Positions 10,437 to 18,908 of a stretch of 64,000 bases of DNA are shown in pieces; positions within the stretch are counted from its first letter, which is position 1; each line of letters opens with the position of its first letter. Below the pieces are notes generated by a model. The model did not search any database. It saw only the letters and a program-made list of their open reading frames with translations, and was not told where the DNA came from. This DNA is from Viridibacillus arenosi. GTDB lineage: Bacteria; Bacillota; Bacilli; Bacillales_A; Planococcaceae. The position numbers and the translations under genes are program-made. Location: contig NZ_MSPW01000015.1 of assembly GCF_001955655.1 (NCBI RefSeq), positions 1-64,000 of the forward strand, written 5' to 3'.

Positions 10437-10560
10437 GTTCGCACGATGCGAATCACGTAACCGTTGCGACAGGACGTCGCGAACTTAGGTTACGTTCCTT
10501 ACCAATGTGGTAAGACATCTCGTACGCTTTCACTGCGCTAAAAAACGCAAGGCACTATCT
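10437..10560 (+). other. Hairpin-rich element in the groESL 3' untranslated region
   Basis: Starts 2 bases after the groEL stop and is visibly richer in G and C than its surroundings. It holds three consecutive stems: TTCGCA/TGCGAA with 3-base loop (10438-10452); ACGTAACC/GGTTACGT (10455-10495) enclosing GTTGCGAC/GTCGCGAAC; and CTTACCA/TGGTAAG with 3-base loop (10498-10514), then a weaker TGCG/CGCA. None has a T run, so they are not terminators. No ORF is present. It could be a structured 3' RNA, a small RNA or a dispersed repeat; I cannot assign it to a known family. Confidence 0.6.
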
Positions 10561-10608
10561 AACTTTGTGTTTGCAAGACCCTAACATTAGACTACTCATC
10601 TAAAGTTA

Positions 10609-10652
10609 AACCCCCTTATCATTTCTTAAGTGAATTGATAAGGGGGTTTTTT
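10609..10652 (+). terminator. groESL terminator
   Basis: A 13-bp stem AACCCCCTTATCA / TGATAAGGGGGTT with a 14-base loop and a run of six Ts, 170 bases after groEL. Confidence 0.9.
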
Positions 10653-10695
10653 GTAAAGTGTTAAATAGTAAATTACTATTAGTGATTGATACTGA

Positions 10696-10830
10696 TTTAT
10701 CTTTTATGGTTATTCATGTGAAATTATTAAATTAGATATATTTTACGGAAATATATCTGAAGGTGACGGAGTTATATCCTATTACAGGAATACACAGGAG
10801 AAAATTCATTGGTGCACTATTGAACATTAA
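10696..10830 (+). pseudogene. Possible gene remnant without a start codon
   Basis: A 44-codon open stretch from a TGA to a TAA with protein-like composition (LDIFYGNISEGDG and IHWCTIEH within it) but no ATG, GTG or TTG start and no ribosome site. A strong terminator follows at 10886. It may be the tail of a decayed gene, or chance. I do not recognise the family. Confidence 0.22.
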
Positions 10831-10885
10831 TGAAAAAATATTTCCTTGAGAAAATATGCTACTTATATAAACTTTTAATAATAAT

Positions 10886-10922
10886 AAAAGCAGCCCTGCA
10901 ATCACTGCAAGGCTGCTTTTTA
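10886..10922 (+). terminator. Strong terminator without an obvious gene
   Basis: AAAAGCAGCC / GGCTGCTTTT outer stem with an inner CTGCA/TGCAA pairing, then Ts; A and T tracts on both sides make it potentially bidirectional. No intact gene ends just upstream. Confidence 0.8.
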
Positions 10923-11037
10923 AGTATCAAAATTTATTTACTATGAAGTAATATTTTCATTAAGGGCTTACTCTATACATCTACATATCTAAAGAGTAAG
11001 CATACTATAACTTTATAAAAAATAGGAGGGATATCCA

Positions 11038-11742
11038 GTGTCTAATGCTTACTTAGACTTATTAGCATACTTTGGAATTGGTGGTGCACATCCTGGTGGG
11101 TTTAATCTAACCCAATCAATATTAAAAGACGCAAATATTAAACCAAGTGAATCTGTATTAGATGTAGGTTGTGGTACAGGGCAGACATCAGCTTTCTTGG
11201 TGAAAAGATTTAAGTGCCAAGTGACTGCAATAGATAAACATCCAATTATGATAGCAAAAGCAGTGGAACGATTTAAGAATGATCCATCCACAGTTAAGGT
11301 AATGGAAGGGAACGCGGAATGTTTGAATTTTGAGGATGACTCCTTCGATTTCATCATTGCTGAATCTGTTATCGTGTTCACAAATATTGAAAAGACGTTA
11401 CATGAACTTGCTAGGGTGTTGAAAAGTGATGGCAGGTTGATCCTTCTTGAAATGACGGCTGAACAGAACCTGACGGAAAAATTGCAGAGAAAAGTATGCA
11501 ATTTATATGGAATCAAAGAAATTTTAAGCGAAGATGAGTGGCGGGCTAAGTTACAGCAAGCTGGATTTACTCGTCTTGAAATAATCGATACACCATCTGA
11601 ACTTAGTCCAAGTGAAGTAGATGATATTAATCAATCGGATAACATAAAAAAAGAGCTGTTTGATTTATTGGAAGAGCATAACGAATTAATAAATCATTAT
11701 CGTCATTTCATAGGCTATCGAGCTTTTAAATGCTATTTCTAA
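11038..11742 (+). CDS. Class I SAM-dependent methyltransferase
   Basis: A 234-residue protein with the S-adenosylmethionine motif I LDVGCGTGQTS near residue 40, followed by an acidic residue at the end of strand 2 (AIDKHP) and the motif DDSFDFIIAES. This resembles the UbiE/Methyltransf_11 group. The start is GTG at 11038, with AGGAGGG about 8 bases upstream. It stands alone between terminators, and the substrate cannot be inferred. Confidence 0.85.
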   Translation: MSNAYLDLLAYFGIGGAHPGGFNLTQSILKDANIKPSESVLDVGCGTGQTSAFLVKRFKCQVTAIDKHPIMIAKAVERFKNDPSTVKVMEGNAECLNFEDDSFDFIIAESVIVFTNIEKTLHELARVLKSDGRLILLEMTAEQNLTEKLQRKVCNLYGIKEILSEDEWRAKLQQAGFTRLEIIDTPSELSPSEVDDINQSDNIKKELFDLLEEHNELINHYRHFIGYRAFKCYF

Positions 11743-11782
11743 CATAACTTTTAAAAAAAGAATTGAAATGGCATCCTTAAAG

Positions 11783-12628
11783 TTACTCATCAATTGCAAA
11801 TTTGGAACCGGCAATTATTTCATCAGAGGATTTATAATATAACTCGCCCTTTTTAAAGGGACCGTGATTCTTTTGATAGCTATCAACAATCTGAAAGCCT
11901 AGATGATAACCAATCCATTTTGGCAGTGGTCCTCTAGCTTTACCATATAAAAAAGGGTAATGATTATTTATGTCTTGAACATTTAAAGAAGGTATAAAAC
12001 GTCGTTTCCATATAGCAGAAGCATCTTCAAATGAGTAGAGATTGACCCAAGGACCAATCCATTTTTCACCATACAAATCTTTTACTGCATATTCTCCAAG
12101 TCCTTCAATGATGAGTGAATCTTTTAACGTAATTTTATTCGAAGCCAAATCTAAATGTTTTATTCTACAAACATGGTTATATTCATGGGCTAATAAAGCC
12201 TTTAGTTCTGTTATTGGAAGATCTACAGATACGAATAAAAATAATGCCCCACTATAGGCCACACCGTTTTTACTTGGTGTTTGTTTTCTTGACTTTATAT
12301 TCGCGTTTTTTATAGGGAAAATATAGATTGAAACTTTTGGACCTTTCCATAATCTCCTTAAATACTGATATTCCTGCTCAACAATTTGCCAAACTTTTTG
12401 ATCTTCTAACTTCTTTACGGTGCTCTTTAAGTTGGTCCATTCATACGGCTCAAAAAGTCCATAATTCTGGAGTTCATATTGCCAGACTTCTGGGTTGGCC
12501 TTAGGCTTTAATCCTTCGAGTGGTCCGCATAGTGTCTCACATTGTAAGTAAGATGCTCCTTTACCAGACTGCTCTTCACATAGTTCAATAAACTCATAAA
12601 GCCAAGGTTGCGTTTTGATCACTGACAT
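11783..12628 (-). CDS. DUF2268 predicted zinc metalloprotease (YjaZ-like)
   Basis: A 281-residue soluble protein with an HEYNH motif (HExxH zinc-binding pattern) around residue 165, inside the block LLAHEYNHVCR, and a downstream EGLGEY that would supply the third ligand. This arrangement is typical of DUF2268 proteins such as B. subtilis YjaZ. I take the ATG at 12628, preceded by AAAGGATGAG, over an ATG 54 bases upstream that has no ribosome site. Function and substrate are unknown. Confidence 0.75.
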   Translation of the reverse strand: MSVIKTQPWLYEFIELCEEQSGKGASYLQCETLCGPLEGLKPKANPEVWQYELQNYGLFEPYEWTNLKSTVKKLEDQKVWQIVEQEYQYLRRLWKGPKVSIYIFPIKNANIKSRKQTPSKNGVAYSGALFLFVSVDLPITELKALLAHEYNHVCRIKHLDLASNKITLKDSLIIEGLGEYAVKDLYGEKWIGPWVNLYSFEDASAIWKRRFIPSLNVQDINNHYPFLYGKARGPLPKWIGYHLGFQIVDSYQKNHGPFKKGELYYKSSDEIIAGSKFAIDE

Positions 12629-12810
12629 ATATCTCATCCTTTTAGTTTTGATGTCTTTTAGTATATGTATGGGATGCATCATTGCTTTTGATAAATATAA
12701 ATAGCTACTAATCCTTTATTCACTAGACGATTGTCCATTACGTAAATTTATCACCTCCATATACTAGCAGAGCATACTTGTATGTAAATAGTCGTGGAAG
12801 GAGGATTAAA

Positions 12811-13083
12811 ATGAATCAAATATATGATCAATGTTGTAGATTTCATGGAAGAACGGTGAGGATTACTTGCAATGATGGTAGAGTTCATGTAGGGGAAATT
12901 ACCAGAGTTAATAGAGATATGGTCTGGATTCGACCTACTGGAGGTCTTGGTGGTTATGGTTTGGGATTCTTTGGGGGAGGTTTTGGATTCAGACGTGGAT
13001 TTGGACGTGGATTTGGTTTTGGATTTGGCATAGCTCTTGGTGCAATTACTGGAATCGCCTTGGCTTCAGCATTTTTCTGGTAA
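12811..13083 (+). CDS. Small glycine-rich protein with an LSm-like N-terminus
   Basis: A 90-residue protein that follows a strong GGAAGGAGG site; the ATG at 12811 is preferred over an upstream TTG. Residues 1-45 (for example GRTVRITCNDGRVHVGEI) look like a small beta barrel of the LSm/KOW kind. Residues 45-75 are almost only G, F and R (FGGGFGFRRGFGRGFGFGFG), and the last 20 form one hydrophobic segment. Similar short Gly-rich proteins occur in spore-forming Bacillales, but I cannot name a function. Confidence 0.7.
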   Translation: MNQIYDQCCRFHGRTVRITCNDGRVHVGEITRVNRDMVWIRPTGGLGGYGLGFFGGGFGFRRGFGRGFGFGFGIALGAITGIALASAFFW

Positions 13084-13218
13084 GACCTATTTAATCCAAG
13101 TTCACGTTCCCACAAGCATAGTATAACTTCCATTAATTAATCTCTTGCAAATAATAAGGGAAATGGGGTAAACGCGTGCTTTGGCTGAACAACAAAGCCA
13201 TAAAAAGGAGAGTAAATT

Positions 13219-13271
13219 GAACTGTGCCTAATTGTTAGATACAAACTGACAATTGAAGGTGCAGTTTTTTT
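13219..13271 (+). terminator. Probable terminator after the Gly-rich gene
   Basis: Imperfect stem of about 16 bp (AACTGTGCCTAATTGT with ACAATTGAAGGTGCAGTT) followed by eight Ts, 135 bases beyond the stop at 13083. Confidence 0.55.
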
Positions 13272-13383
13272 GTACATAGGTGCTTTTATTGAAAGCTCAG
13301 GAAATTTTCCTGGTTATTCCAACGAATCAAGGGGCAGCTTCTTTCATTTGAACGATGATATAAAATATTATATTTTTGCTTAT

Positions 13384-13416
13384 AAAAAAACGTGCAAGCA
13401 AGTGCTGCACGTTTTT
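13384..13416 (-). terminator. Terminator of the first sodium:amino acid symporter gene
   Basis: AAAAACGTGCA / TGCACGTTTTT stem with a 9-base loop next to the stop of the symporter gene; symmetrical A/T tracts. Confidence 0.85.
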
Positions 13417-13421
13417 ATTTC

Positions 13422-14819
13422 TTATCTATCTTCTTCTTCCCAACATTCCGTGTTTTTTAATCCCGGAATTGATTTTGCATAAAATGAAGGGTTTTTACCT
13501 TGTTTACGTTGTTTGGTAAAGTCATCCAATACACGGAAAGCTACTTTTCCTAGTAAGATAATGATGATGATATTTAACATCGCCATTAGCCCCATAAATA
13601 AATCAGCTAAGTTCCAAACAAGTGATACATGAGCTACAGAACCGAACATGACCATTCCTAGAACTACTAAACGGTAACCCGTTAACCATCCTTTATGTGC
13701 GTTCATAAATTCGATATTTGTTTCACCATAATAGTAATTTCCCACAATCGAACTAAATGCGAAGAAAATAATCGCAATTGCTATAAAGTATGGAGCCCAA
13801 CTTCCTACATGTACAGCGAAGGAATTTTGAGTTAGGACGATTCCGTCATCTGGTCCTGTTGAATATAGACCTGCCAAAATAATAATGAAAGCAGTAGCAG
13901 AACAAATAACAATTGTATCAAAAAATACGCCTAGGCTTTGAACGAGACCTTGTTTTGCAGGATGTGAAGTACTTGCAGTAGCAGCTGCATTTGGTACACT
14001 ACCCATACCAGCTTCATTTGAAAATAAGCCGCGGCGTACACCTTGCATAATTGCAACCCCAATAGCTCCTCCAGCTGCTTCTTTCAAGCCGAATGCTTCA
14101 GATAAAATTAGGCTGAAGACTCCTGGTATTTCCGATAAATTAGTTGCGACCACGTAAAGAGCGATGAGTAAATAGAATATGGCCATAACGGGTACAATTA
14201 CTTGTGTAACTTTCACAATTCTATGTACGCCACCAAAAATAATCATAGCTGTTAACACAACTAATACGATCCCAATGATATAAGGCTCGATATTAAATGC
14301 TTCTCCAACTGAAGTAGCAATCGTATTGGACTGTACTGCATTGAAGATAAAACCAAAGCTTAAAGTTAAAAGAATACTAAAGACTATTGCCAGTTTGCGT
14401 TGGCCTAGCGCTTTTTCCATGTAGTAAGCAGGACCACCACGGAAAGAGTTACCATCTCTTACTTTGTAAACCTGTGCAAGTGTACTTTCAATAAACGCGG
14501 TAGCCATTCCGATAATGGCGATAATCCACATCCAGAATATAGCTCCAGGTCCACCGACCCCGATAGCTAGTGCTACTCCTGTTATATTTCCTGTACCTAC
14601 ACGAGAAGCTGTACTAATAGTAAAAGCCTGAAACGCGGAAACGCCCTCGTCTTTTTCTTTTTTCTCCATTATTAAACGGAACATTTCGCCAAACATACGA
14701 AACTGTACAAATTTAGTTCCAATCGTAAAATACAAACCAGCACCTAGTAGTAATACGATTAATATATATGTCCATAAAACATTATTTGTTTCATCAACTA
14801 TATTCCCGATCCATTCCAT
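13422..14819 (-). CDS. Sodium:alanine/glycine symporter (AgcS family)
   Basis: A 465-residue membrane carrier with about 11 hydrophobic segments. Family blocks are GTGNITGVA near residue 75, the TM3-4 loop GGPAYYMEKALG and RRGLFSNEAGMGS near residue 265. It imports alanine, glycine or similar amino acids with Na+. An AGGAGG site precedes the ATG at 14819. It is transcribed alone and divergently from the TIM-barrel regulator. A paralogue of 517 residues lies at 41041-42594. Substrate not determined. Confidence 0.9.
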   Translation of the reverse strand: MEWIGNIVDETNNVLWTYILIVLLLGAGLYFTIGTKFVQFRMFGEMFRLIMEKKEKDEGVSAFQAFTISTASRVGTGNITGVALAIGVGGPGAIFWMWIIAIIGMATAFIESTLAQVYKVRDGNSFRGGPAYYMEKALGQRKLAIVFSILLTLSFGFIFNAVQSNTIATSVGEAFNIEPYIIGIVLVVLTAMIIFGGVHRIVKVTQVIVPVMAIFYLLIALYVVATNLSEIPGVFSLILSEAFGLKEAAGGAIGVAIMQGVRRGLFSNEAGMGSVPNAAATASTSHPAKQGLVQSLGVFFDTIVICSATAFIIILAGLYSTGPDDGIVLTQNSFAVHVGSWAPYFIAIAIIFFAFSSIVGNYYYGETNIEFMNAHKGWLTGYRLVVLGMVMFGSVAHVSLVWNLADLFMGLMAMLNIIIIILLGKVAFRVLDDFTKQRKQGKNPSFYAKSIPGLKNTECWEEEDR

Positions 14820-15138
14820 TTATCTGCCTCCTTTTTTGCATACCTTTTAGTTTATAACATTTTTTAATAAACAATCAACTTAAAAGAGAAAATAAGTACG
14901 GTCAGTCTTTGACTTAATTTTTTTATTTTATTAATAATATTAAAGTCATAAATAAAGACAAACCTAAGTTGATTACAAAGGAATTTTTCGAATGTTGCTT
15001 AATCTATAGTTATGATTTTTACTGATTTGTACTGTCTTTCTTCATATTTAAATATAAGTCTAAAATTTTCAGCATCATAATGAGTATACTGTAATTTGAT
15101 TATTCACCAATGCTATACTTTGAATAATTGTTTGTTAG
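14820..15138. other. Divergent intergenic region, no clear site
   Basis: 319 AT-rich bases between the symporter and the AraC-type regulator. It must hold both promoters, but I could not pick out a convincing operator, riboswitch or terminator. Confidence 0.4.
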
Positions 15139-16350
15139 GTGGTGTTAGAAGTGAATATAAAGGAACATGTTTTAAAAAGGTTAGAAGAACAGCTTCAATT
15201 GCACGGCCATCTCATTGGAGTAGCAGCAGGTTCCGGGATGACGGCTAAGTATGCAGAAGTTGGTGGAGCGGATTTTATACTGGCTTTGAGTTCCGGGCGC
15301 TTTCGTCAAATGGGTGTTAGCTCATTAGGAGGCTTTTTAGCTTACGACAATAGCAATGATCTTGTTATGAGTTATGCATCGAAAGAGTTGATCCCTATTG
15401 TTAATAATATTCCTGTAATCTTTGGATTACAGGCAACAGATCCCACAATCGAGTTGGCTGAAAAACTAAATGAAATTGAGAGGGCAGGATTTGCTGGTAT
15501 TAATAATTTCCCGAGTGTGGGGTTAATAGATGGCCAATTTCGTGAGGCATTAGAGGAAAATGGGATGAGTTATGCACGTGAAGTGGAAGCTATTGCGATG
15601 GCGAACAAGAGAGGACTATTTACTGTTGCTTTTGTATTTAATGTGGAACAGGCAGAGCAAATGATGAAAGCTGGGGCAGCGATCATTTGCGCGCATTTGG
15701 GACTAACAGTAGGTGGTTCTCTCGGAGCTAAGAAGATTTTATCATTGCAGCATGCAAAGAATCTTGCAATGGAAATATTTGAACGTTGTGAGCAATTTAA
15801 TAGACCGGTTATACATATGATATATGGTGGTCCCGTGAATAAACCAATAGATGTCCAATTTATGTATGATGGTACATCAATCATGGGATATATTGGCGGT
15901 TCTTCTATAGAACGCATACCTACTGAACAAACAGTTACACAAGTTACAAAGTCTTTTAAGAAATCGGATGACTTTCATTATGATGAGCTAATAGAGAAGA
16001 TTATTGATGGGATGGGGAGTCAAAGAGACTATATTGAATTTGTGAAGAAATATATTCACCTTCATTATATGGATCAAATTCATTTACGGGATATTGCCAA
16101 AATGTTGAATTTATCAAGTTCATATTTAAGTACATTATTTAAATCTGAAGTAGGAATGGCTTTTACACAATATCTAATTGAATTTAGATTGAATAGAGCT
16201 GTTGATATATTAAAAAAACAGTCTTTACCATTAACGAATGTGGCTGAAATGGTAGGTTACCCAAACTATGTACAATTTAGCGTCATATTTAAAAAGCATA
16301 AAGGCGTTTCTCCAAAAGAATTTATAGAATCTAACATAAACAAAAGTTAA
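15139..16350 (+). CDS. TIM-barrel (PEP-hydrolase-like) / AraC HTH fusion regulator
   Basis: A 403-residue fusion. Residues ~8-283 are a TIM barrel of the PEP-hydrolase-like family (PF09370 type), with GVAAGSGMTAK, VGGADF, SSGRF, NFPSVGLIDG, AHLGLTVGG, YGGPV and GGSSIERIP. Residues ~300-400 form two AraC helix-turn-helix units (IHLRDIAKMLNLSSSYLSTLF and LTNVAEMVGYPNYVQFSVIFKK, in part). The barrel is plainly homologous to the stand-alone enzyme-like gene at 17685-18515, so it is probably a ligand sensor for the same small molecule. This barrel is known as an N-terminal domain of sigma-54 activators; a fusion to AraC is less familiar to me. It likely controls the two genes downstream. Confidence 0.85.
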   Translation: MVLEVNIKEHVLKRLEEQLQLHGHLIGVAAGSGMTAKYAEVGGADFILALSSGRFRQMGVSSLGGFLAYDNSNDLVMSYASKELIPIVNNIPVIFGLQATDPTIELAEKLNEIERAGFAGINNFPSVGLIDGQFREALEENGMSYAREVEAIAMANKRGLFTVAFVFNVEQAEQMMKAGAAIICAHLGLTVGGSLGAKKILSLQHAKNLAMEIFERCEQFNRPVIHMIYGGPVNKPIDVQFMYDGTSIMGYIGGSSIERIPTEQTVTQVTKSFKKSDDFHYDELIEKIIDGMGSQRDYIEFVKKYIHLHYMDQIHLRDIAKMLNLSSSYLSTLFKSEVGMAFTQYLIEFRLNRAVDILKKQSLPLTNVAEMVGYPNYVQFSVIFKKHKGVSPKEFIESNINKS

Positions 16351-16409
16351 TGAAATATAAACAGATTCATTTTGCCTGTATGAATTGGTATATTAATGAT
16401 AAGAAGTTT

Positions 16410-16423
16410 TGAAAGCGTTTTCT
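16410..16423 (+). promoter_or_regulatory. Candidate cre site (CcpA)
   Basis: TGAAAGCGTTTTCT matches the cre consensus TGWAANCGNTNWCA at all fixed positions but the last. It lies about 50 bases before the UPF0261 gene, suggesting carbon catabolite control of the operon. Confidence 0.55.
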
Positions 16424-16460
16424 TCATTATTTATAGATTTACCAAAAGGGAGAGATGAAC

Positions 16461-17669
16461 TTGAAAACAATCGCATTGACAGGTACCTTCGATACAAAAG
16501 GACAAGAGTTTCTATTTGTAAAAGAACTTATTGAATCTTTAGGAATGCAAACATTGACGATTCATACGGGAGTATTTGATCCTCAATTTAAACCAGATGT
16601 GAATAATGATGAGGTTGTAGGTATTGTTGGTGAAGACATTATAGCAATTCAAGAAAAAAAGGATCGAGCACATGCTACAGCGGTTCTATCAAAAGGTATG
16701 GAACTACTAATTCCAAAACTCTATGCTGAAGGTAAATTTGATGGCATTCTATCGTTCGGTGGCACAGGTGGAACCTCGATTGCGACACCAGGTATGCGTA
16801 AATTACCAATAGGTGTTCCAAAAGTGATGGTTTCAACTGTAGCTTCTGGTAACACTGAGCCATATGTTGGAACAAGCGATATCGTGATGATGCCATCTGT
16901 TGTAGATGTTGCAGGGCTAAATGTCATTTCTACTCGTATTTTTACAAATGCAGCCTTTGCGATTATGGGTATGCTTCACTTTGAACATGATTTGAAATTT
17001 GAAAAGAAACCGCTAGTAGCAGCTACAATGTTTGGTTTAACAACTCCTTGTGTGAATTTCGCTAAGAAATATATGGAGGACCGCGGATATGAAGTACTGA
17101 TATTCCATGCTACTGGTGTAGGTGGCCGGACAATGGAACAGTTAATCGAAACAGGATTTATAGATGGTGTATTAGACTTCACCACTACTGAATGGGCAGA
17201 TGAATTAGTTGGCGGTGTTTTAGCTGCTGGACCAAGTCGTTTAGAAGCAGCGGCTAAAAAAGGTATCCCACAAGTTGTTTCTTTAGGTGCTCTTGATATG
17301 GTGAACTTCGGACCATTTGATTCTGTTCCAGAGAAATTTGGAGGACGTAATTTCTACAAACATAATCCAACAGTTACATTAATGCGAACAAATGAAGAAG
17401 AAAATAACCGAATTGGTGAAGTAATTGCTGAAAAGTTAAATATGGCAAAAAAAGATACAGTATTAATGCTTCCGTTGAAAGGTTTATCGGGGCTTGATGT
17501 AGAAGGACAGTCTTTCTATGGTCCTGAAGAGGACACTGCGTTATTTACTGCACTGCGTAAAAAATTAGATAATCCAACAGTTGAAATTGTTGAAATGGAT
17601 TTAGATATTAATGCACAAGCATTTGCAGAACAAGCAGCTGAGCGCTTAATAGCAATGATGAACAAATAA
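16461..17669 (+). CDS. UPF0261 / Tm-1-like ATP-binding domain protein
   Basis: A ~402-residue protein of the UPF0261 (PF06792) family, which matches the N-terminal half of the tomato Tm-1 protein. It opens with the family block IALTGTFDTKG and has FGGTGGTS and PKVMVSTVASGNT further on. TTG at 16461 is taken as the start because GGGAGAG lies 6 bases upstream; an in-frame ATG at 16455 overlaps that site, so the N-terminus is uncertain by two residues. The TIM-barrel gene follows after 15 bases. No reaction is established that I can name. Confidence 0.85.
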   Translation: MKTIALTGTFDTKGQEFLFVKELIESLGMQTLTIHTGVFDPQFKPDVNNDEVVGIVGEDIIAIQEKKDRAHATAVLSKGMELLIPKLYAEGKFDGILSFGGTGGTSIATPGMRKLPIGVPKVMVSTVASGNTEPYVGTSDIVMMPSVVDVAGLNVISTRIFTNAAFAIMGMLHFEHDLKFEKKPLVAATMFGLTTPCVNFAKKYMEDRGYEVLIFHATGVGGRTMEQLIETGFIDGVLDFTTTEWADELVGGVLAAGPSRLEAAAKKGIPQVVSLGALDMVNFGPFDSVPEKFGGRNFYKHNPTVTLMRTNEEENNRIGEVIAEKLNMAKKDTVLMLPLKGLSGLDVEGQSFYGPEEDTALFTALRKKLDNPTVEIVEMDLDINAQAFAEQAAERLIAMMNK

Positions 17670-17684
17670 AGAGGAGTGACAAAA

Positions 17685-18515
17685 ATGGTTCAATTAAATA
17701 GAAAAGATATTTTAGCACGTTTTACTGAAGAAATTTCCAATGGAAACATCTTATTAGGAGTAGGAGCAGGTACAGGTATTACTGCAAAAAGTAGTGAGGC
17801 AGGCGGAGCTGATATGCTAATTGTATATAACTCAGGTCGTTACCGTATGGCTGGTCGTGGCTCACTTGCAGGATTGTTATCTTATGGAGATGCAAATCAA
17901 ATAGTTATAGAAATGGGCAATGAAGTATTACCAGTAGTCAAAGATACACCAGTTTTAGCAGGTGTGAATGGTACTGACCCATTCCGTGTAATGGATGTCT
18001 TTTTAAAGCAATTAAAAGAACAAGGTTTCAGCGGTGTTCAAAACTTCCCAACAGTTGGTTTAATCGATGGTGTATTCCGTCAAAACCTTGAGGAAACTGG
18101 CATGGGTTATGGACTTGAAGTAGAAATGATTCGTAAAGCGCATGAATTAGATATGTTGACAACACCTTATGTGTTTGATGAAGAACAAGCGAAGCAAATG
18201 GCTGAAGCAGGTGCAGATATCTTAGTTGCTCACATGGGACTGACGACAAAAGGAACAATTGGTGCACATACTGCATTAACATTGGATGACTGTGTGGAAC
18301 GAATTCAAAAAATTATCGAAGCAGGTCGCGCTATCAATCCTGATATTTTAGTTATTTGCCATGGTGGACCAATCGCGGAACCAGCAGATGCTGAATATGT
18401 AATTAACAAAGTGGACGGTATTTGCGGTTTCTTCGGTGCCTCAAGTATAGAGCGTTTCGCTGCAGAAAAAGGAATTAGAGAACAATCAGAAGCTTTCAAG
18501 AATATTCGTTCTTAA
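17685..18515 (+). CDS. PEP-hydrolase-like TIM-barrel protein (Tm-1 C-terminal half)
   Basis: A 276-residue TIM barrel of the PF09370 family. Conserved blocks are [49 protein letters not shown] and [11 protein letters not shown]. It matches the C-terminal half of plant Tm-1, whose N-terminal half is the gene just upstream. ATG at 17685 lies 8 bases after GAGGAG; a GTG at 17676 overlaps that site. The barrel of the AraC fusion at 15139 is a paralogue. The name PEP hydrolase comes from family annotation and is not proof of substrate. Confidence 0.85.
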   Translation: MVQLNRKDILARFTEEISNGNILLGVGAGTGITAKSSEAGGADMLIVYNSGRYRMAGRGSLAGLLSYGDANQIVIEMGNEVLPVVKDTPVLAGVNGTDPFRVMDVFLKQLKEQGFSGVQNFPTVGLIDGVFRQNLEETGMGYGLEVEMIRKAHELDMLTTPYVFDEEQAKQMAEAGADILVAHMGLTTKGTIGAHTALTLDDCVERIQKIIEAGRAINPDILVICHGGPIAEPADAEYVINKVDGICGFFGASSIERFAAEKGIREQSEAFKNIRS

Positions 18516-18583
18516 CTTGCTAAGCAAGAGATTGTTACTTTATTAAAATGATAGTAATTCACTCTTGCTCAAAATGAAAATCT

Positions 18584-18621
18584 AAAGCAACCTTGCAAAT
18601 ACTTAGCAAGGTTGCTTTTAC
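18584..18621 (+). terminator. Terminator of the Tm-1-like operon
   Basis: Perfect 13-bp stem AAAGCAACCTTGC / GCAAGGTTGCTTT with a 9-base loop and trailing Ts. Confidence 0.9.
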
Positions 18622-18694
18622 ATATCATCTATTATTTCTGCATAATCCATTTTTCCGTGGAAAGACTATATTTACAGAAAGGATGAGTGTTTAG

Positions 18695-18859
18695 ATGGAA
18701 GAAAATAAATACGCACAACTTAACCATGAACAATTGAGAGAAATTAATGAAATGGAAGAGAAATTGGGTGTAACATTGATTGCTTACGATACATCTGCAA
18801 CTCAAACTAATAGGTCTACATCCTTTAATAATGCTTCTTCTGAAATCAATCCGTCTTAG
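18695..18859 (+). CDS. Small conserved-looking protein, 54 aa
   Basis: ATG at 18695 follows AAAGGATGAG at a good distance, and the frame runs 54 codons to TAG. The N-terminal half is an amphipathic helix rich in E, Q and K (HEQLREINEMEEKLG) followed by VTLIAYD; the C-terminal half is Ser/Asn/Thr-rich. Short proteins with a similar helix-VTLIAY pattern occur in Bacillus genomes (from memory, function unknown). It stands between two terminators, so it has its own promoter. Confidence 0.6.
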   Translation: MEENKYAQLNHEQLREINEMEEKLGVTLIAYDTSATQTNRSTSFNNASSEINPS

Positions 18860-18908
18860 AATCCCATTACTCATGGGCAGTAATTAGTAAGAGTATAAGC
18901 TGAAAATC

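Noticed and set aside
13270-13482. 70-codon plus-strand frame near the first symporter
   Set aside because: It spans the symporter's terminator and its antisense end; composition fits non-coding DNA and there is no ribosome site.
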